A DNA stretch of 64,000 nucleotides from Euphorbia lathyris (Eukaryota; Streptophyta; Magnoliopsida; Malpighiales; Euphorbiaceae): positions 92,193,001 through 92,257,000 of the forward strand of contig NC_088913.1 in NCBI RefSeq assembly GCF_963576675.1, read 5' to 3'. Of the stretch, positions 10,326 through 21,972 are shown piece by piece. Position 1 is the stretch's first letter, and each line of letters opens with the position of its first letter. Below the pieces are notes generated by a model, which made no database searches, was not told where the DNA came from, and saw only the letters and a program-made list of their open reading frames with translations. A program made the translations under genes and the position numbers.

Positions 10326-10775
10326 TTGGAAGATAAACCCCTTCTTTACTCAGTCAATTTCTCTCCATTTCTGCCCCATCGTCATCATTTAGGACCGCTC
10401 CTTGCTCAAGCCTTCTACCCCAGCGCCATCTTCCCCGGTCTGGATCATTATAGCCCAACTAGTTTTGGCTCGGTTTGTCCCCGAACAACACATCGTACGT
10501 GGAGAACGCGTCTCTGATACCAATTGTAACATGCTAACTCAATACCATGTAGATATTGCCCGCTTTGACAAATCCAACACTTTGGACCTCACGGTTTTAA
10601 AACGCATCTACATGTATTGGTTCCCGTCTTACTAATAAGTCACAGTCACTCTCTCTCTTCATTTTCGATGTCGAATTCAGTTCATTCTTGTTCCTATCGC
10701 CATCCCTCAGAGTGCTCCTTGCTCATACCTTCTATCTTAGCGACACCCACTCCGGACCGGGTCATCACATATTGT
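10326..10775 (-). mobile_element. Possible TRIM-like miniature LTR element
   Basis: On the minus strand, CTTACAATTGGTATCAGAG-like sequence (complement of CTCTGATACCAATTGTAAC at 10512-10530) looks like an LTR end followed by an initiator-Met tRNA primer site. The block 10526-10770 would be one short LTR. A related block (GCTCCTTGCTCAAGCCTTCT, 10398 on; versus GCTCCTTGCTCATACCTTCT, 10715 on) would be the second. The two blocks are diverged and borders are approximate. No coding sequence is present. Confidence 0.4.
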
Positions 10776-10784
10776 CTTTTTTCC

Positions 10785-11065
10785 TTCATGAAAAAACAGA
10801 TGAATTTTGTCTATCATCACATAGATCTGGCTAATTGAAATATTATAATTTATAAAGTTATTCCTAAAGAAAAAGACTTTGAAGTCGGAGTTTGTTTCAT
10901 GTCGTTGTGTCAAAAACCGTTTCAAATACTTTCCATCACGATCTATGATATTAAAGATTCTAACTTTTTCTCTATAAAAAAAGATTCTAACTTTTTCGGT
11001 GTACTTCTGGATTGTAATTTTTTAATTACTTATATCGAAATTTACTAAAGAAACAATTCCCTTTT
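10785..11065 (+). repeat. Dispersed duplicated segment, copy 1
   Basis: From CTATCATCACATAGATCT to AATTACTTATATCG this stretch aligns in the same orientation with 19050-19355. Landmarks in order: GAAAAAGA, GAAGTTTGTTTC-like, GTTTCAA, CACGATCTATGATA, CTTCTGGATTGTAATT. Identity is patchy, so it is an old duplication or two copies of an unrecognised element. Confidence 0.6.
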
Positions 11066-11258
11066 TTCTTAAAAAAAATCAATGATAAAATTCTACAAAG
11101 TATACCTTGAAAAGAAGTTTTCCCATCATTTATCTAATTATGGCTACTCAAACTAATTTTATGATAGCAAAAGATTAAATAGGACTTCGTAGGATAAAAA
11201 AAAAAAAGTTAAATTGAACTTTTTGGATTTTGACCACCAATATTTATATATCAAAATA

Positions 11259-11734
11259 GGGTAAATTATACTCATGGTCCTTGAACTTTAAACTTATTTT
11301 AAAACAGTATATTATGGCTCTGAACTTTCCATTTACTAATATAATGACCATTTTTAATGTTGAAAATATCAAAATTATCAATAATAATCTCAAAATAAAA
11401 AATAATTCAAAAATTAAAGTTGTTTAGAACCATATTTCTACGTAACCATGGTTTTTAATTTTTCAAGCCACAAATTTTAGATAATTCTCTCTCTAAACAA
11501 CTATTTTCTCTCTCCTAACAAAACAACACATAAATGATCTCAAAAAAAAAAAAATCAATTCAATAATTAAAATTGCCCATAATATCATTTCTACACAATG
11601 GAGGGTTAACTGTTATTGGAGTGATCATACTGATAAATGTTAAAAGGGCCGAGGGCAATAATATTCAGTTTTAAAGTTTGGGAGTCATAACGAAAGTAAT
11701 TGCAAAGTTCAAGAGCTATAGGTGTAATTTACCT
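11259..11734. mobile_element. MITE family B, copy 2
   Basis: Left GGGTAAATTATACTCATGGT, right CTATAGGTGTAATTTACCT. Middle has the family's CTCTCTAAACAAC and CTCCTAACAAAACAACAC blocks. Size close to copies 3, 5 and 6. Confidence 0.7.
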
Positions 11735-11852
11735 ATCAAAAATAGTATGGAAGTAGTTGAGATATTTTTGAATTTCATTGGCTATCCATGAGTTGGAAAT
11801 CCACCATTTAAAAAGTTGGTAGTTATGGATCAAATCAGCTTCTTTTTAAAAG

Positions 11853-12277
11853 GGTTTAATACATCAACAACTCCCTTAACTTTTCTCAAATATTTAATTG
11901 ACCCCCAAAAACATACAGAATATTTTATTAGCCTCTTTAATTTGTTTAAAATAACTTATTGATCACTTGAATTTATTTACCGACTCCTTGGACTTGCTTA
12001 CACTGATCCATTTACCCCTTGAACTTGTTTAAATAAATTTCAGTTTGCCCAAATATGTAAAAAAATTCAAAACTTAGAAAATAAAAGCGTAATTCGTGAT
12101 TCTAATTCTCTAAAACAAATTAACTTTCTATTTTATATATTTTTATGACGTTTTTATAGAATTAGAGACTTAATAATGATACTTTAAGTAAGTTTAGGAG
12201 TTAATAAAACATCATATAAATTCAGGGATGAATCAAGTTTTTTGGATAAATTCATGGAGTAACTAATGTATTACGCC
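11853..12277. mobile_element. MITE family C, copy 1
   Basis: Left GGTTTAATACATCAACAACTCCC, here given up to 20 bases as GGTTTAATACATCAACAACT; right AACTAATGTATTACGCC. Flanks TTTTTAAAA and TTTTTAACT agree at 7 of 9 positions. Contains the internal CGTAATTCGTGATTCTAA and TTTATGACGTTTTTATAG motifs of a C subfamily also found at 19372, 44760 and 63290. Confidence 0.65.
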
Positions 12278-12280
12278 TTT

Positions 12281-12545
12281 TTAACTCCCTGAATAAAATG
12301 ATATGTTAACTTTCTGAATTTGCTTAAAGTATACAAATTTCAACTGTTATGTTAACTTTCTGAATTTGCTTAAAGTATACAAATTTCAACTGTTTTAAAA
12401 TTTCTTCTTACTCTACCACGTAGATTTTAAGCGGTTAATAAATCACTTTAAACAAGTTAATGGGATAAATTGAATATTTTAAAAATGCAAGGTGATAATT
12501 GACTTTACTGGATAAATACGGTGGACTAGAAATGTATTAAGCCTT
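12281..12545. mobile_element. Family C fragment with a 46-bp tandem duplication
   Basis: Right end AGAAATGTATTAAGCC matches the family C terminus; the left end lacks the TIR. Positions 12303-12394 are two identical 46-bp units beginning ATGTTAACTTTCTGAATTTG, a local duplication not seen in other copies. Confidence 0.55.
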
Positions 12546-12818
12546 TAGATTCCGGTCACATTATTGTTGTTAAAGTATTTAGGGTCAAAAACCGGACATG
12601 AATATATAAAATTACAACGAACAAACTTAATTTTTAATATGTCATTATTCTCTATATATTATGACATTACATTATAATTTAAAAATTCTAGATTTCAATT
12701 CATAAATCATAAACTCTAGAAAATATATTTTAGACTTCTAATTTATAAATTCTAATCCTTAAAATATATTAAAAGTATTGATTTTACTAATTTAACATAA
12801 TCCAAAATTATGACTTGA

Positions 12819-13534
12819 TATAATTGTAAATATATTTTTTTTTTTTTGAGAATGCAAACATTTCATTAGATAATAAGAAAAGTACAATGATAAGATGAAA
12901 ACGGTAAGGAATAAAACCTTACATAAGTATAGGCTATGCCTAATACATGATCCACAAGGGCAGGAAATAAACTACAAAGAGTAAAAAAACTCATTAAAGG
13001 TACCACTAACACAAACAACAAATGGAACATATATTGTTTGTCATTCCAAATTCGCAGAGAAGCAACTGTAGTCCTGATTTCTTCATTTAACTCATTCGGA
13101 ATTTTCGGATCTGAATCCTTTCTTTTACAATCCCGTAGATCTAGTGTTCTACAGATAAGATCTACCATTTCCGCTCTTGCTAAACCAAAAAAGGTTACAA
13201 ACGAAAAGATGATGAACAACAGATACAGATCAAACGGATTAAGAGACCCGGTAAAATATATGAAATCCAACGAAAAAAACTTATCAAACAAAAAAAAAGA
13301 AACTAGAAGAACAGAAACGGTGAGTGAGGAAGAAGGAAGACAAGCCCCCTTCTTCCTTCTCAATTAAACAACAACAAAATAAATCTATAATCAAAACAAA
13401 GGAAGAAGATAGAAAGGAATTTGGGTAGTTATGAATTTAAAAAAAAATTCTCAGAGAGAAAAAACCGATAGAAAGGAATTTAGGAACTAGAGATTATTGT
13501 TACGGTTGTCTTATTTAGGTTATAATTATAAATA
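12819..13534 (-). mobile_element. ~690-bp non-LTR retroposon, copy 1 (minus strand)
   Basis: Flanked by a 14-bp target duplication, TATAATTGTAAATA (12819-12832) and TATAATTATAAATA (13521-13534), one mismatch. The body 12833-13520 ends on the minus strand with AATGTTTGCATTCTC and a poly(A) tail (T run at 12835-12848). This is the signature of a LINE-mobilised retroposon. Its middle (GTTTAGCAAGAGCGGAAAT, then GATTCAGATCCGA) matches the plus-strand copy at 31456-32153. An open frame of 165 codons exists (13363-12866) but the other copy does not preserve it, so I do not call it a gene. No tRNA-type A/B boxes recognised. Confidence 0.7.
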
Positions 13535-13806
13535 GTTTTTAAAAGATGAATTTCTAGTTCAGAATTAATAGATGGATCTGCTCATGAGCCCAATAAGAGT
13601 GGGCTCAGATTTATTTTAATTGGGCTTAATATATAAATACTTTATCCAAATGCAACTTAGTTTATACAATTTTTATATCGGGTTTAAACTGTTAAATGAA
13701 CTAATTCTCAAAGGAAAATTACATAGAAATTCACTTTTTAAAAATTATCTGCAACTATATCAAGTCATTAAATTATATCAAACTAATAAAATCACTATTT
13801 TTAATG
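13535..13806. other. AT-rich spacer
   Basis: Nothing recognised between the retroposon and MITE A copy 3. Confidence 0.3.
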
Positions 13807-14371
13807 AGTTAAGGTACAAAAATACCTCTAATATTTTGGATTAGGAGTAACTTTACTCCTAACGTCTAAAATAGTACAATTTTACCTCTAATGTTGGAAA
13901 CTAAGAGCAATTTTATCTATAACACTGATAAATTGGATCAATTTCAGACACTATTATAAAACACATATTTTTGTTCCTTATTCTGCACCAATTGCATAAC
14001 AATTCGTTCTAAAAAAGGATTTCATGTTTTTTATAATTTAATAATAGAATTTGAGATTAATATTTATAAATTCGGTGAATTATTTGATTTTTTTTTGTCT
14101 AATTCGTACAAAAAGAAAATATTTTTTTTTCATATCCCAACATATGTTTGTAATTTGTTAATGATAAAATGACGCACGTGTGAAGTGTAGATGACAAGAA
14201 ATATGACCGGAAAGATAGATTAATGAATTATTTCTCAAATTGACACAATTTATCAATGTTCGGGATAAAATTGCTCTTGGCTTCTAAGGTTATGGGTAAA
14301 ATTATACCATTTTAGATATTCGGAATAAAATTATCGAACCCAAAATGTTAGGTTATTTTACACCTTAACCC
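13807..14371 (+). mobile_element. MITE family A, copy 3
   Basis: Left GTTAAGGTACAAAAATACCT, right GGTTATTTTACACCTTAACCC. Full-length copy (565 bp) collinear with copies 2 and 5. Confidence 0.75.
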
Positions 14372-14644
14372 TTAATTAAAAAAAAAAAAAAAATCAAATA
14401 TGGTTTTCTTTGTAATTTCCTCTAGTTTTTATACAATTTTTACATTGGGTTTGGGCTGGATTACACTAAACTAAGTGAACTAGTTCTCAAACCTAGACCA
14501 ACCTAGCCCGCTCTCTTAATATATTTATACTTGAAAAAAAAAACTAAAATAAAATTATAAATATAAATGATAAAAAATAAATCAATTTAAAATTTAGTTA
14601 ATTAATAGTTTAACAGGTTTTATCCAAAAGACGACTGTTCATCT

Positions 14645-15221
14645 GATAGGCTGGGATAGATCATGTAAAGGGATGATAAAGTTGAACACCGATGGGTCGC
14701 GTAAAGAGAACGGAAGAATTGCTGTCGGCGGTGTATTGAGAGATGCAAGAGGTGTTTGGTTGTCAGGTTTTGCTCAGAATTTGGGTTTGAGCTCCTCTTT
14801 TATTGTTAAGCTCTGGGTATCTTTTTTGGGCTTAGGGTGGCATAGGATCTGGGGATTAGGAGGCTACTAGTGAAGTCAGACAATTTCGAGCAGTCAAGAC
14901 GATTTCTGATAAAAATGGCTTTGTGTTTAGGGAGCCAGAATTTAGTTAAAGCAATTAGAAAGATTTGCTCTTCTTTCGATTCTATCAACTTTTGCCATGT
15001 TTTCAGGGAGCAGAATCGTGTGGCAGATTGGCTTGCTGTTGAGGACCATGAGAAGGCTTTGGGTGTCTCTATTTTCTCTTCTCCTCCTGATTTTGTGTTA
15101 TCTTTGCTTTCTGAAGATATTGTGGGGATTCGCTTTCATAGGCTAATCCTGGGTTAATTTGTTGTGGTGTTTGTTTTGTCTTTACTTTCTTTTCCCTACC
15201 AAAAAAAAAAAAAAAAAAAAA
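14645..15221 (+). pseudogene. 5'-truncated L1-type LINE: RNase H domain and poly(A) tail
   Basis: From 14673 a frame reads MIKLNTDGSRKENGRIAVGG then VLRDARGVWLSGFAQNLGL, the start of the plant LINE-associated RNase H domain with the first catalytic Asp in NTDGS. A frameshift follows; another frame gives LLVKSDN (second Asp region), and the last part reads FCHVFREQNRVADWLA, the closing motif with its Asp. A short 3' UTR and a run of about 21 A (15199-15219) end the element. The RT and endonuclease regions are missing, the usual result of 5' truncation on insertion. Several one-base indels make it non-functional. The true 5' limit and target duplication are unclear. Confidence 0.85.
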
Positions 15222-15253
15222 CAAATATAATTTAAAATATTTAACAAAATATC

Positions 15254-15777
15254 GGGTAAATTACACCCATGGCCACTGAATTTTACCCATTTTCATATTA
15301 TGGCCACTCAACTTCATTTCTTCCCGGTATGGTCACTCAACTTTATACTTTTTAACATCGGTGGCCACTCAATTTTAACCAACTTCTCAAAATGACATTT
15401 AACGACCGTTAACGACCTCAAAATGAAAATATTCAAGAATTAAAGTTGTTCAGAACGACATTTACCATGAAGTCACATTTTTTATTTTCGAAAATCACAT
15501 TTTTTGGAGCTTTCTCTCTCTAAAAATTCACTTTTTCTCTCATAACCAAACAACACCTAAATGACCTCAAAACGAAAATTTTCAAGAATTAAAGTTCCTT
15601 AAAATATCATTAACGCTTTAGATTTTTTATTTTTAGCCGTCAATGGTCGTTTTGAGACGTTAAGTGGCCGCCGGTGTTAAAAAGTGTAAAGTTTAGTGGC
15701 CATACTGGGAAGAAATGAAGTTCAGTGGCCATAATGTGAAAATTGGTAAAGTTCAGTGGCCATGGGGTAATTTACCC
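15254..15777. mobile_element. MITE family B, copy 3 (10-bp TSD)
   Basis: Starts GGGTAAATTACACCCATGGC and ends GCCATGGGGTAATTTACCC. The flanks ACAAAATATC are identical on both sides (15244-15253 and 15778-15787), fitting the 9-11 bp duplications of Mutator-like elements. Arms hold GGCCACTCAA repeats; the centre has CTCTCTCTAAAAATTCACTT. Confidence 0.85.
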
Positions 15778-15787
15778 ACAAAATATC

Positions 15788-16178
15788 AAATAATAAAATA
15801 ATGATAATATTATTATTATACGGGCGGGACAAGCCAATTTGGACTTTTAAGACAAGTTTCGAAATCTAATTCAATGTTCATATGACTTTAATGATCAGGA
15901 CTGAGCAGGAGTAAATATCAAATATGTATATTCAAATCCAACTCATGAACGGAAAACTTAGATAAATTGAGTGAATCAATGGACTCATGAACACTATGTA
16001 ATTTTAAGGGGTTAATCAAATTTTTTTTTTTTACCAAATATATTAAGCCAATAAAATATAGGGAGACTCTAAAACTATAGGTTAAATATGCCATGTCAAG
16101 TTTGTGTCAGATTACAAGGGAAAATATTTTGCTCCTGAATTAGTAAATTCAAACACTTTTTAAATGATAAAATAAGAA
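15788..16178. other. AT-rich spacer
   Basis: Short TA/AT-rich sequence without recognised features other than the target duplication at its right edge (16170-16178). Confidence 0.3.
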
Positions 16179-16692
16179 GGCTTAATATATCATTTGCCCG
16201 CTGAACTTGTTCAAAAAGCTTAATTGGCTCCCTGAACTTTTAAAGTGTTCCGACAGCTCCCTGAACTTGCATAAAATATTCAGTTAACCCCTTGAACTTG
16301 CGTAAAATGTAATCAATTGATTATTCGGTCGTAAAAAAAATAAGTTAAATATGAAAGATATATTCCACGAATCTTAAAAAAAGTAAAACGACCAAAATCG
16401 GAGTATACGATTCTAATATTAGAAAAGACAAGTTGTATAGTTGAGTAAGCAATAACTTCCTTTTTAATCTATTTTTTAATTATATAATAACATTTTAAGA
16501 TGCGTGTAATACATCTTTCGTATTTAACTTACTTTTTTATGACCGAGTGATTAATTGATTAAATTTTACGCAGGTTCAGGGGGCTAACTGAACATTTTAT
16601 GCAAGTTTAGGGGGCTGTCGAAACACTTTGAAAGTTCAGGGGACCAATCAAGCATTTTGGACAAGTTCAAGGAGCAAATGATATATTAAGCC
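16179..16692. mobile_element. MITE family C, copy 3 (perfect 9-bp TSD)
   Basis: Starts GGCTTAATATATCATTTGCC and ends AAATGATATATTAAGCC. AAATAAGAA occurs exactly at 16170-16178 and 16693-16701, a perfect 9-bp duplication. This is the best-preserved full-length copy (514 bp) and the reference for assigning family C to the Mutator-like group. Confidence 0.9.
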
Positions 16693-16948
16693 AAATAAGA
16701 ACTAAGGGTCAAAATGATCAGTTAAGATCAATTTAGTCTAAATTGAAATTTTAGATAGCAAATTTTGATAAAATAACCCGAATATAATAGGTTTTAATAT
16801 TTAAAAAATTATAAAATTTGGACCAATTTATCAAAAAAAATTCAACTTGAGAGCTGAGTTATACTGAAATTTCGATTTAAAATAAATTGATTCTGGTTAA
16901 TAAATTTGAGGACCATTTTAATCCGAAAAAATCAAACTATGATAAATA

Positions 16949-17577
16949 AGGTTAAATGCATTATTGGTCACTAAACTTATATGATTGTCGCAAAATGGTC
17001 ATTCAATTTCAATTTGTCTGAATAAAATCATTCAACTTTGAGTTTTGTCTTAATTTTATTACTCCGATGATTTTAATGGTTAAAACTGAACTTATATTGT
17101 TGTCTCAAAATGGCTACCGTACTTCAATTTGTCTCAATAAAACCACTCAACTTTAAGTTTTATCTCAATTAGGTCACTCTGACGATTTTAATGGTTAAAA
17201 GGCATCAGAATGATACAATATAGCTCAGCATAAGTCAACTTAGATCTCTGACCAAAACGACATGTGGCAACCACATGACAGTTATTTTTATGAAAAAAAA
17301 AATTATATTTTGTTTTTTTTCCATAAAAATAACCGATACGTGACAGCCAAGTGGTGCATATGTAGATGTCATATGTCGTTTTAGTCAGAGATTTGAGTTG
17401 ACTCATGCTGACGTGTTACCAATGTCATCATTCTGATGCCTTTTAATTACTGAAATCATTGGAGTGACGTAATTGAGACAAAATTCAAAATTAAATGATT
17501 TTATTGAGACAAATTGAAGTTGAGCGACTATTTTGAGACAATCATATAAGTTCACTGACTATTGATTTATTTAACCC
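16949..17577. mobile_element. MITE family I (10-bp TSD) with inner palindrome
   Basis: Left AGGTTAAATGCATTATTGGT, right TATTGATTTATTTAACCC. ATGATAAATA is duplicated at 16939-16948 and 17578-17587. Arms contain tandem AAAATGGTCA / CAATTTGTCT motifs. A second inverted pair (GGCATCAGAATGA at 17201 against TCATTCTGATGCC at 17428) lies inside, suggesting one element inserted in another or a nested hairpin. Confidence 0.8.
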
Positions 17578-17879
17578 ATGATAAATAATGTAACAAGTCT
17601 GAGGGTAACATATAAAATATAGTCTTTGAATAATTATGTGCAGAATTTTCATTTACAAATTTGAATAATTCTATTATGCTTTAACTTGATTATACACATA
17701 AATTTAGCGCTATAATTATTGGGGATAGTAAATCTAATTTTCACTTATAAAACATTTAATTTTAAGTTGAATGTTTATCCGACAGTGTAATTTCAAATAT
17801 CTTTAATAGAAGATATGTTTTTTTTTCATTAGCAGACAATATGTAATTTTAAATCTTATTGGGTGACCAGAAGAGTGGA

Positions 17880-18449
17880 TAGAAGTGAGCAAAATAACTG
17901 GTAACTGATGACCAAACTGATAATTGGACTAAAATCTTAGTTTAGTTCGGTTATTTTTACTCTTTGGTTCGGTTTGGTTTTAGTTTAGGCGAAGTTTGAT
18001 AATCGGTTACTGGTTTGGTTTTACGTAAAAATATTGGTTTAATCGAAACCGAACCGAAATTTATATATGAATAAAAAAACATCATAATCTTATTTTGTAT
18101 TCTGTAAATCTAAGTGTATGTATACATGTATTTAGTTTTTAATATGTCAAATCAATGTTAACATCAATTAAATTCAAATTTATAAAAAATTACAATGTTC
18201 TTCTCGTAAAAAAAAAATATATATATATTTTCTCTTATAAAAATGTACAATTTTAAACATTTAAATGAGAAATTTATATATTTCGGTTATTCGGTTGGTA
18301 ATCGAATCGAACCAAAATTTGTCGGTTAATTAATATTCGTTTACCAATCCTATTCGGTTCGATTCGGTTTCTGAAATATAACTTATTTTGGTTCGGTTAA
18401 CCAATAATTCAGTTCGGTTAGTAACGAACCGAACCAATACTTACCTCTA
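17880..18449. mobile_element. hAT-like MITE rich in GGTTCGG
   Basis: Ends TAGAAGTGAGCAAA and TACTTACCTCTA form an imperfect TIR like the TAGGGGTGAGCA ends at 29882. Both arms carry AACCGAACC / GGTTCGGTT repeats. The expected 8-bp duplication is not convincing. Confidence 0.55.
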
Positions 18450-19049
18450 ACAATGAAGGTTGGAAGGTGGTTAGAACATAAAATTGCACATGAGAATAGA
18501 AAGTTTGTTTTCTGTTAATGATACTTGAAATTGTACCGTCGAGTAAACATTTAAATTGTACTATTTTATACATAAAAACTAAATTTATTTTCTAAAAACT
18601 ATATAGATTTAAATTTGTATCTTCTCTCATTACCTGTCGATAAAAATATGATAATTACACGAATTTTTTTATTTTATATCAATTACTCGTAATGGAGTAA
18701 TATGTACTCCTTTTTCTATTAGTCGTGTCTATTACACTCACGCAACCCCTTTAACATTGGTTTACTTTTTTTTATAGTGTCGGAACTTCAAAATCGAGTA
18801 TAAAAATCTTGAACTTTATCATTTAATAATATAAGTCTCATTTGTTAAAAAAACTCTCGTCTTCTGTATGTAGGTTTGCTTTGTTTTGCTTTTTCTTTAT
18901 TGAATAATTTTTTTAACTGATCTACTATGATAGATTTCGTAGTTTCTTTTTTATTTTTAATTTTTGGTTCTTTTTCCCTTTATGGGATGGTTGTGGTATG
19001 TCTCCCTATATGTGTGGTTGTTGTTTGTCTCCATATATTGGTATTATTA
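18450..19049. other. AT-rich intergenic stretch
   Basis: No gene, TIR or known repeat seen. The reading frame inside (18927 on) has no recognisable protein features. Confidence 0.3.
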
Positions 19050-19355
19050 TGTTTTTCTTTATGGAAAACGCAAGAATTTTATCTATCATCACATAGATCT
19101 ATCTCATTGAAAGATCATGAATGCATTCTTGGAGAAAAAGATTATGAAGCTGATTCTAGGTGAAGTTTGTTTCTCGCCTTTATGTAAAAAAAAAAAAAAA
19201 AAAAAAAACAGTTTCAAGCAATATCTACCATTACTCTATTACGATCTATGATACGAAATATGCAAATTAAAGCTTCCCGGAGTATTTCTGGATTGTAATT
19301 GCTTAATTACTATCTCGATATGTACTATTATTCTATGAATGAAACAATTATCGTT
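19050..19355 (+). repeat. Dispersed duplicated segment, copy 2
   Basis: Aligns with 10785-11065 in the same orientation. It differs most at 19186-19209, where a run of about 24 A replaces the five A of copy 1 (GTCAAAAACCG). Confidence 0.6.
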
Positions 19356-19661
19356 CTTCTAAAAATACAATAGCCTCAACTTGTCCCAAAAATGTAATTG
19401 GTCTTATAAATTTACAAAGTGTCTCATTAGCTCCATTAACTTACTTAAAGTAAGCTATTGTCCACCTGAATTTGTTTAAAAAGTAACATATTAGTCCCTA
19501 TATTTGCTTACGAAATTAGCCTCCTGAACTTGTTTAAAGTGATATACATTTCAATTTATCTAAATCTGTAAAAAGAAAATACAAAATCTAAAAAATAAAG
19601 AACTAATTCGTGATTTTAAATCTTCAAAACAAATTAATTTTTTAGTTTTTAATATGATCTT

Positions 19662-20570
19662 TGATAACACAAATATGTTAACTTTGGGGCAAAAGCGTAA
19701 TAATCAGGGGATAAAAGGATCTATCAGTATAATATATGACCACGTGTCTTAGATCCAGATCCATTTGAGATGGATATACGCCAGCCATGGCGAAGCAAAC
19801 AGGATCCGCCACGTGGTATATTAATGGCATATTAATGGTAGGAACGGACAAATCCAAAAAAATGAGCAATAAATGTGATAAATTATATTAATAGTAAGAC
19901 TGTTTGCATGCTATATCATTAATTACAGATGGTTACAAAATCCAATATAAATACCTCAATCCCGATGTGTTCTAGGCAGGGGCGGAGACGGGGGTCAGGG
20001 GCTCGGGCCTCGGGCCTCTCCGGCCGACGGAACCACCATGGTCACGAGTAGTTTCGCCCCCTCTATCTCCACAAAATTTGAAGTGTTGTGGTGTTCCGGT
20101 CCCCTGTTTCCAAGAAATTTAGATCGGGTGCTGAATTAGCATCCCAAAATTGGCCCAGGTCTTCTTAGATCCTCTCTAAATCCAAAATTTCAATTTCTTT
20201 AGCATGTTAGGTCATCTTTAAATCCAGATTTCTAATTTTTTAGCTTGTTAGGCTCTCATTAAATCCAAATTTCTAATTATTATTTTTTGCCTATTAGGCC
20301 CCTCTTAAACCTAAATTTCTAATTTTTTTTGCCTAGGCCCAATCTAAATCTGATTTTTTTCTATTATTAGACACCAATTTAGCAAAAGAAAAATTTATAC
20401 ACCACATGTAAAATCGGCCTCCCAACCGAATATTCATGTATTCGCCACTAGTTCTAGGTATGCATTCTGATTTACTAAAGTGTTTTTATCAATTACTATT
20501 ATTCTCAATTTCGATACTGAGTTTAGCATTAGAGTGTTTCCCGCTGATCCTAATGGCACCTCACAAACAT
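19662..20570 (+). mobile_element. Decayed solo LTR related to the 4779-5560 LTR
   Basis: Begins TGATAACA; near its right edge it has TTTAGCATTAGAGTG followed by CTGATCCTAATGGCACCTCAC, a clear relative of the segment near the end of the 782-bp LTR. The terminal ~40 bp are missing. A hAT element (19977-20450) sits in the middle. No internal retrotransposon sequence, so it is a truncated solo LTR. Confidence 0.55.
19977..20450. mobile_element. hAT-type element, CAGGGGCGGA end, 8-bp TSD
   Basis: GTTCTAGG is duplicated exactly at 19969-19976 and 20451-20458. Termini CAGGGGCGGAGAC and the complement of TTCGCCACTA make a short imperfect TIR. Inside are degenerate repeats of TTAGRTCCTCTCTAAATCC type. 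A truncated relative in the opposite orientation lies at 34300-34548. No transposase frame. Confidence 0.85.
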
Positions 20571-20690
20571 GTTTATATGATATTTCACTTTAAATAAATT
20601 GAGAAGTAACAAAATACTATGTAAATTTAGAGAGTAATCTGACTTTTTAAACAGGTCCAGGGAGTAACTGGTGTATTAAGCCAAAAGTTT

Positions 20691-21202
20691 GTTTTCTCTT
20701 CAAAAATTAAAAAAAAATGAAAAAATAGAAATTGTTGAATTAGAATTATTTAGTCGGTGAATTAAATGAAGTAGAGAAACGTGGGTAACAAGTCTGACTT
20801 ACACACCGACGTCGTTTTCTCTTGTTTCATGTGTCTACAAAACGCGTAAAGTTCTTCACAAATCGCAAATGTGTTCTCTAAAAACGCAGCAAAGATCTGG
20901 CATAGTCAAACGGTGACGTGTTGCCCTTCTTTTTCCTCAATAGCTACTGTAGTCCCCATATTTCCCCACTCTCATCACTCCACGCGCCTCTCCAGCTATA
21001 AAAGTTTTATAATTCATACTCCACTTTTGGATTGGACTGCAATTTTTCTAGTAAACACTACTATTAAACATTTTGTTGACTATTAATTAAAATTCGGCAA
21101 AACACATGTTGAGAATTACTAAGTCAATTTTTGACACGATAATATAATTTGCGGAAATATTTTGTTTGATGCCGCTCTATATATCGTGTAAAATATATAA
21201 AA
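20691..21202. other. Intergenic stretch
   Basis: Low-complexity and AT-rich. A 71-codon frame (20871-21086) shows no recognised motif, and nothing else supports a gene. Confidence 0.3.
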
Positions 21203-21663
21203 GGTGTTGTTATTTACCGTCCTCAAATTACTTATTACTGTCCCCATTTAAACAATTTTATCCTTTTCATAAAAAATTCAAAACTGAAAAATTTGAATTT
21301 AAAAAAAAACGCGAAGATTGTCCTAGGCGGATCTGCCCAGCCCATTGTTCCATTTTTAGCAATGAAAAATGAAAAATTGTTCCATTTTTTTTGACGAAAA
21401 ATGCAAAATCGTCACAAAAATATGCATTATTTTCATGATTTTTTTGACTAAAAAACGTAAATTTTAATGTTTACAACTCATAATCATCTATTTCCGGGGT
21501 TTAGGTTGTCACACGTTAATTATTTTCATAATTTCAATCATTATTGTTTGGGTTTGTGATTTTGGAGAGAGAATTTTTAGTTTTTATTCAAAATTATGAG
21601 AAGGGAAAAAATGTCCAAATGGGGGTGATAACCAGTAAAAAAAAGAGACGGTATTTAGCAATT
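21203..21663. mobile_element. MITE family K, copy 1
   Basis: Ends TTGTTATTTACCGTCC and GAGACGGTATTTAGCAATTC form the TIR. Shares with copy 2 (36211-37024) the blocks TTTGACGAAAAATGCAAAAT, TGTTTACAACTCATAATCATC-like and TGATTTTGGAGAGAGAAT. It has a short GC-rich core (CCTAGGCGGATCTGCCCAG) where copy 2 has a 290-bp palindromic array. Confidence 0.65.
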
Positions 21664-21781
21664 CATACATAGTTGGTTTTAGGAGAGTCTGTCTAGGTGT
21701 CCGCTTAAGGTCTCCTATATAGAAAAACCTTTAATCTAAAACTTATTTTAATTACAATATAATAATTATTATAACTTCGAG

Positions 21782-21972
21782 GAATAAGATGCAAAAATAC
21801 CCCCTAATGTTTATAGGTATGAGTAATTTTACCATTGATATCTAAAATGATGCAATTTTACCCATACTGTTGGCAACCAAGAGCAATATTACCTAGAACG
21901 TTGACAAATTGAGTTAATTTCAGACATTATTATAAAATAAAGATATTTCGCTCCTTATTCTGCATCAATACT
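21782..21972 (+). mobile_element. MITE family A, copy 4 (left arm only)
   Basis: AATAAGATGCAAAAATACCC to the TTATTCTGCATCAATA block of family A, then similarity stops. A truncated copy. Confidence 0.6.

Larger units (their letters stand above)
19372..20690. mobile_element. Family C MITE split by an LTR remnant
   Basis: Left half (19372-19661) holds the C-type CTCCTGAACTTGTTTAAAGT and CTAATTCGTGATTTTAAATC blocks; right half (20571-20690) ends CAGGGAGTAACTGGTGTATTAAGCC, shown here by its end GTGTATTAAGCC. The material between is an LTR remnant that itself holds a hAT element. Confidence 0.6.

Noticed and set aside
12866..13363. 165-codon hydrophobic frame, minus strand
   Set aside because: Lies within the ~690-bp retroposon; the second copy does not keep the frame and no domain is recognised.
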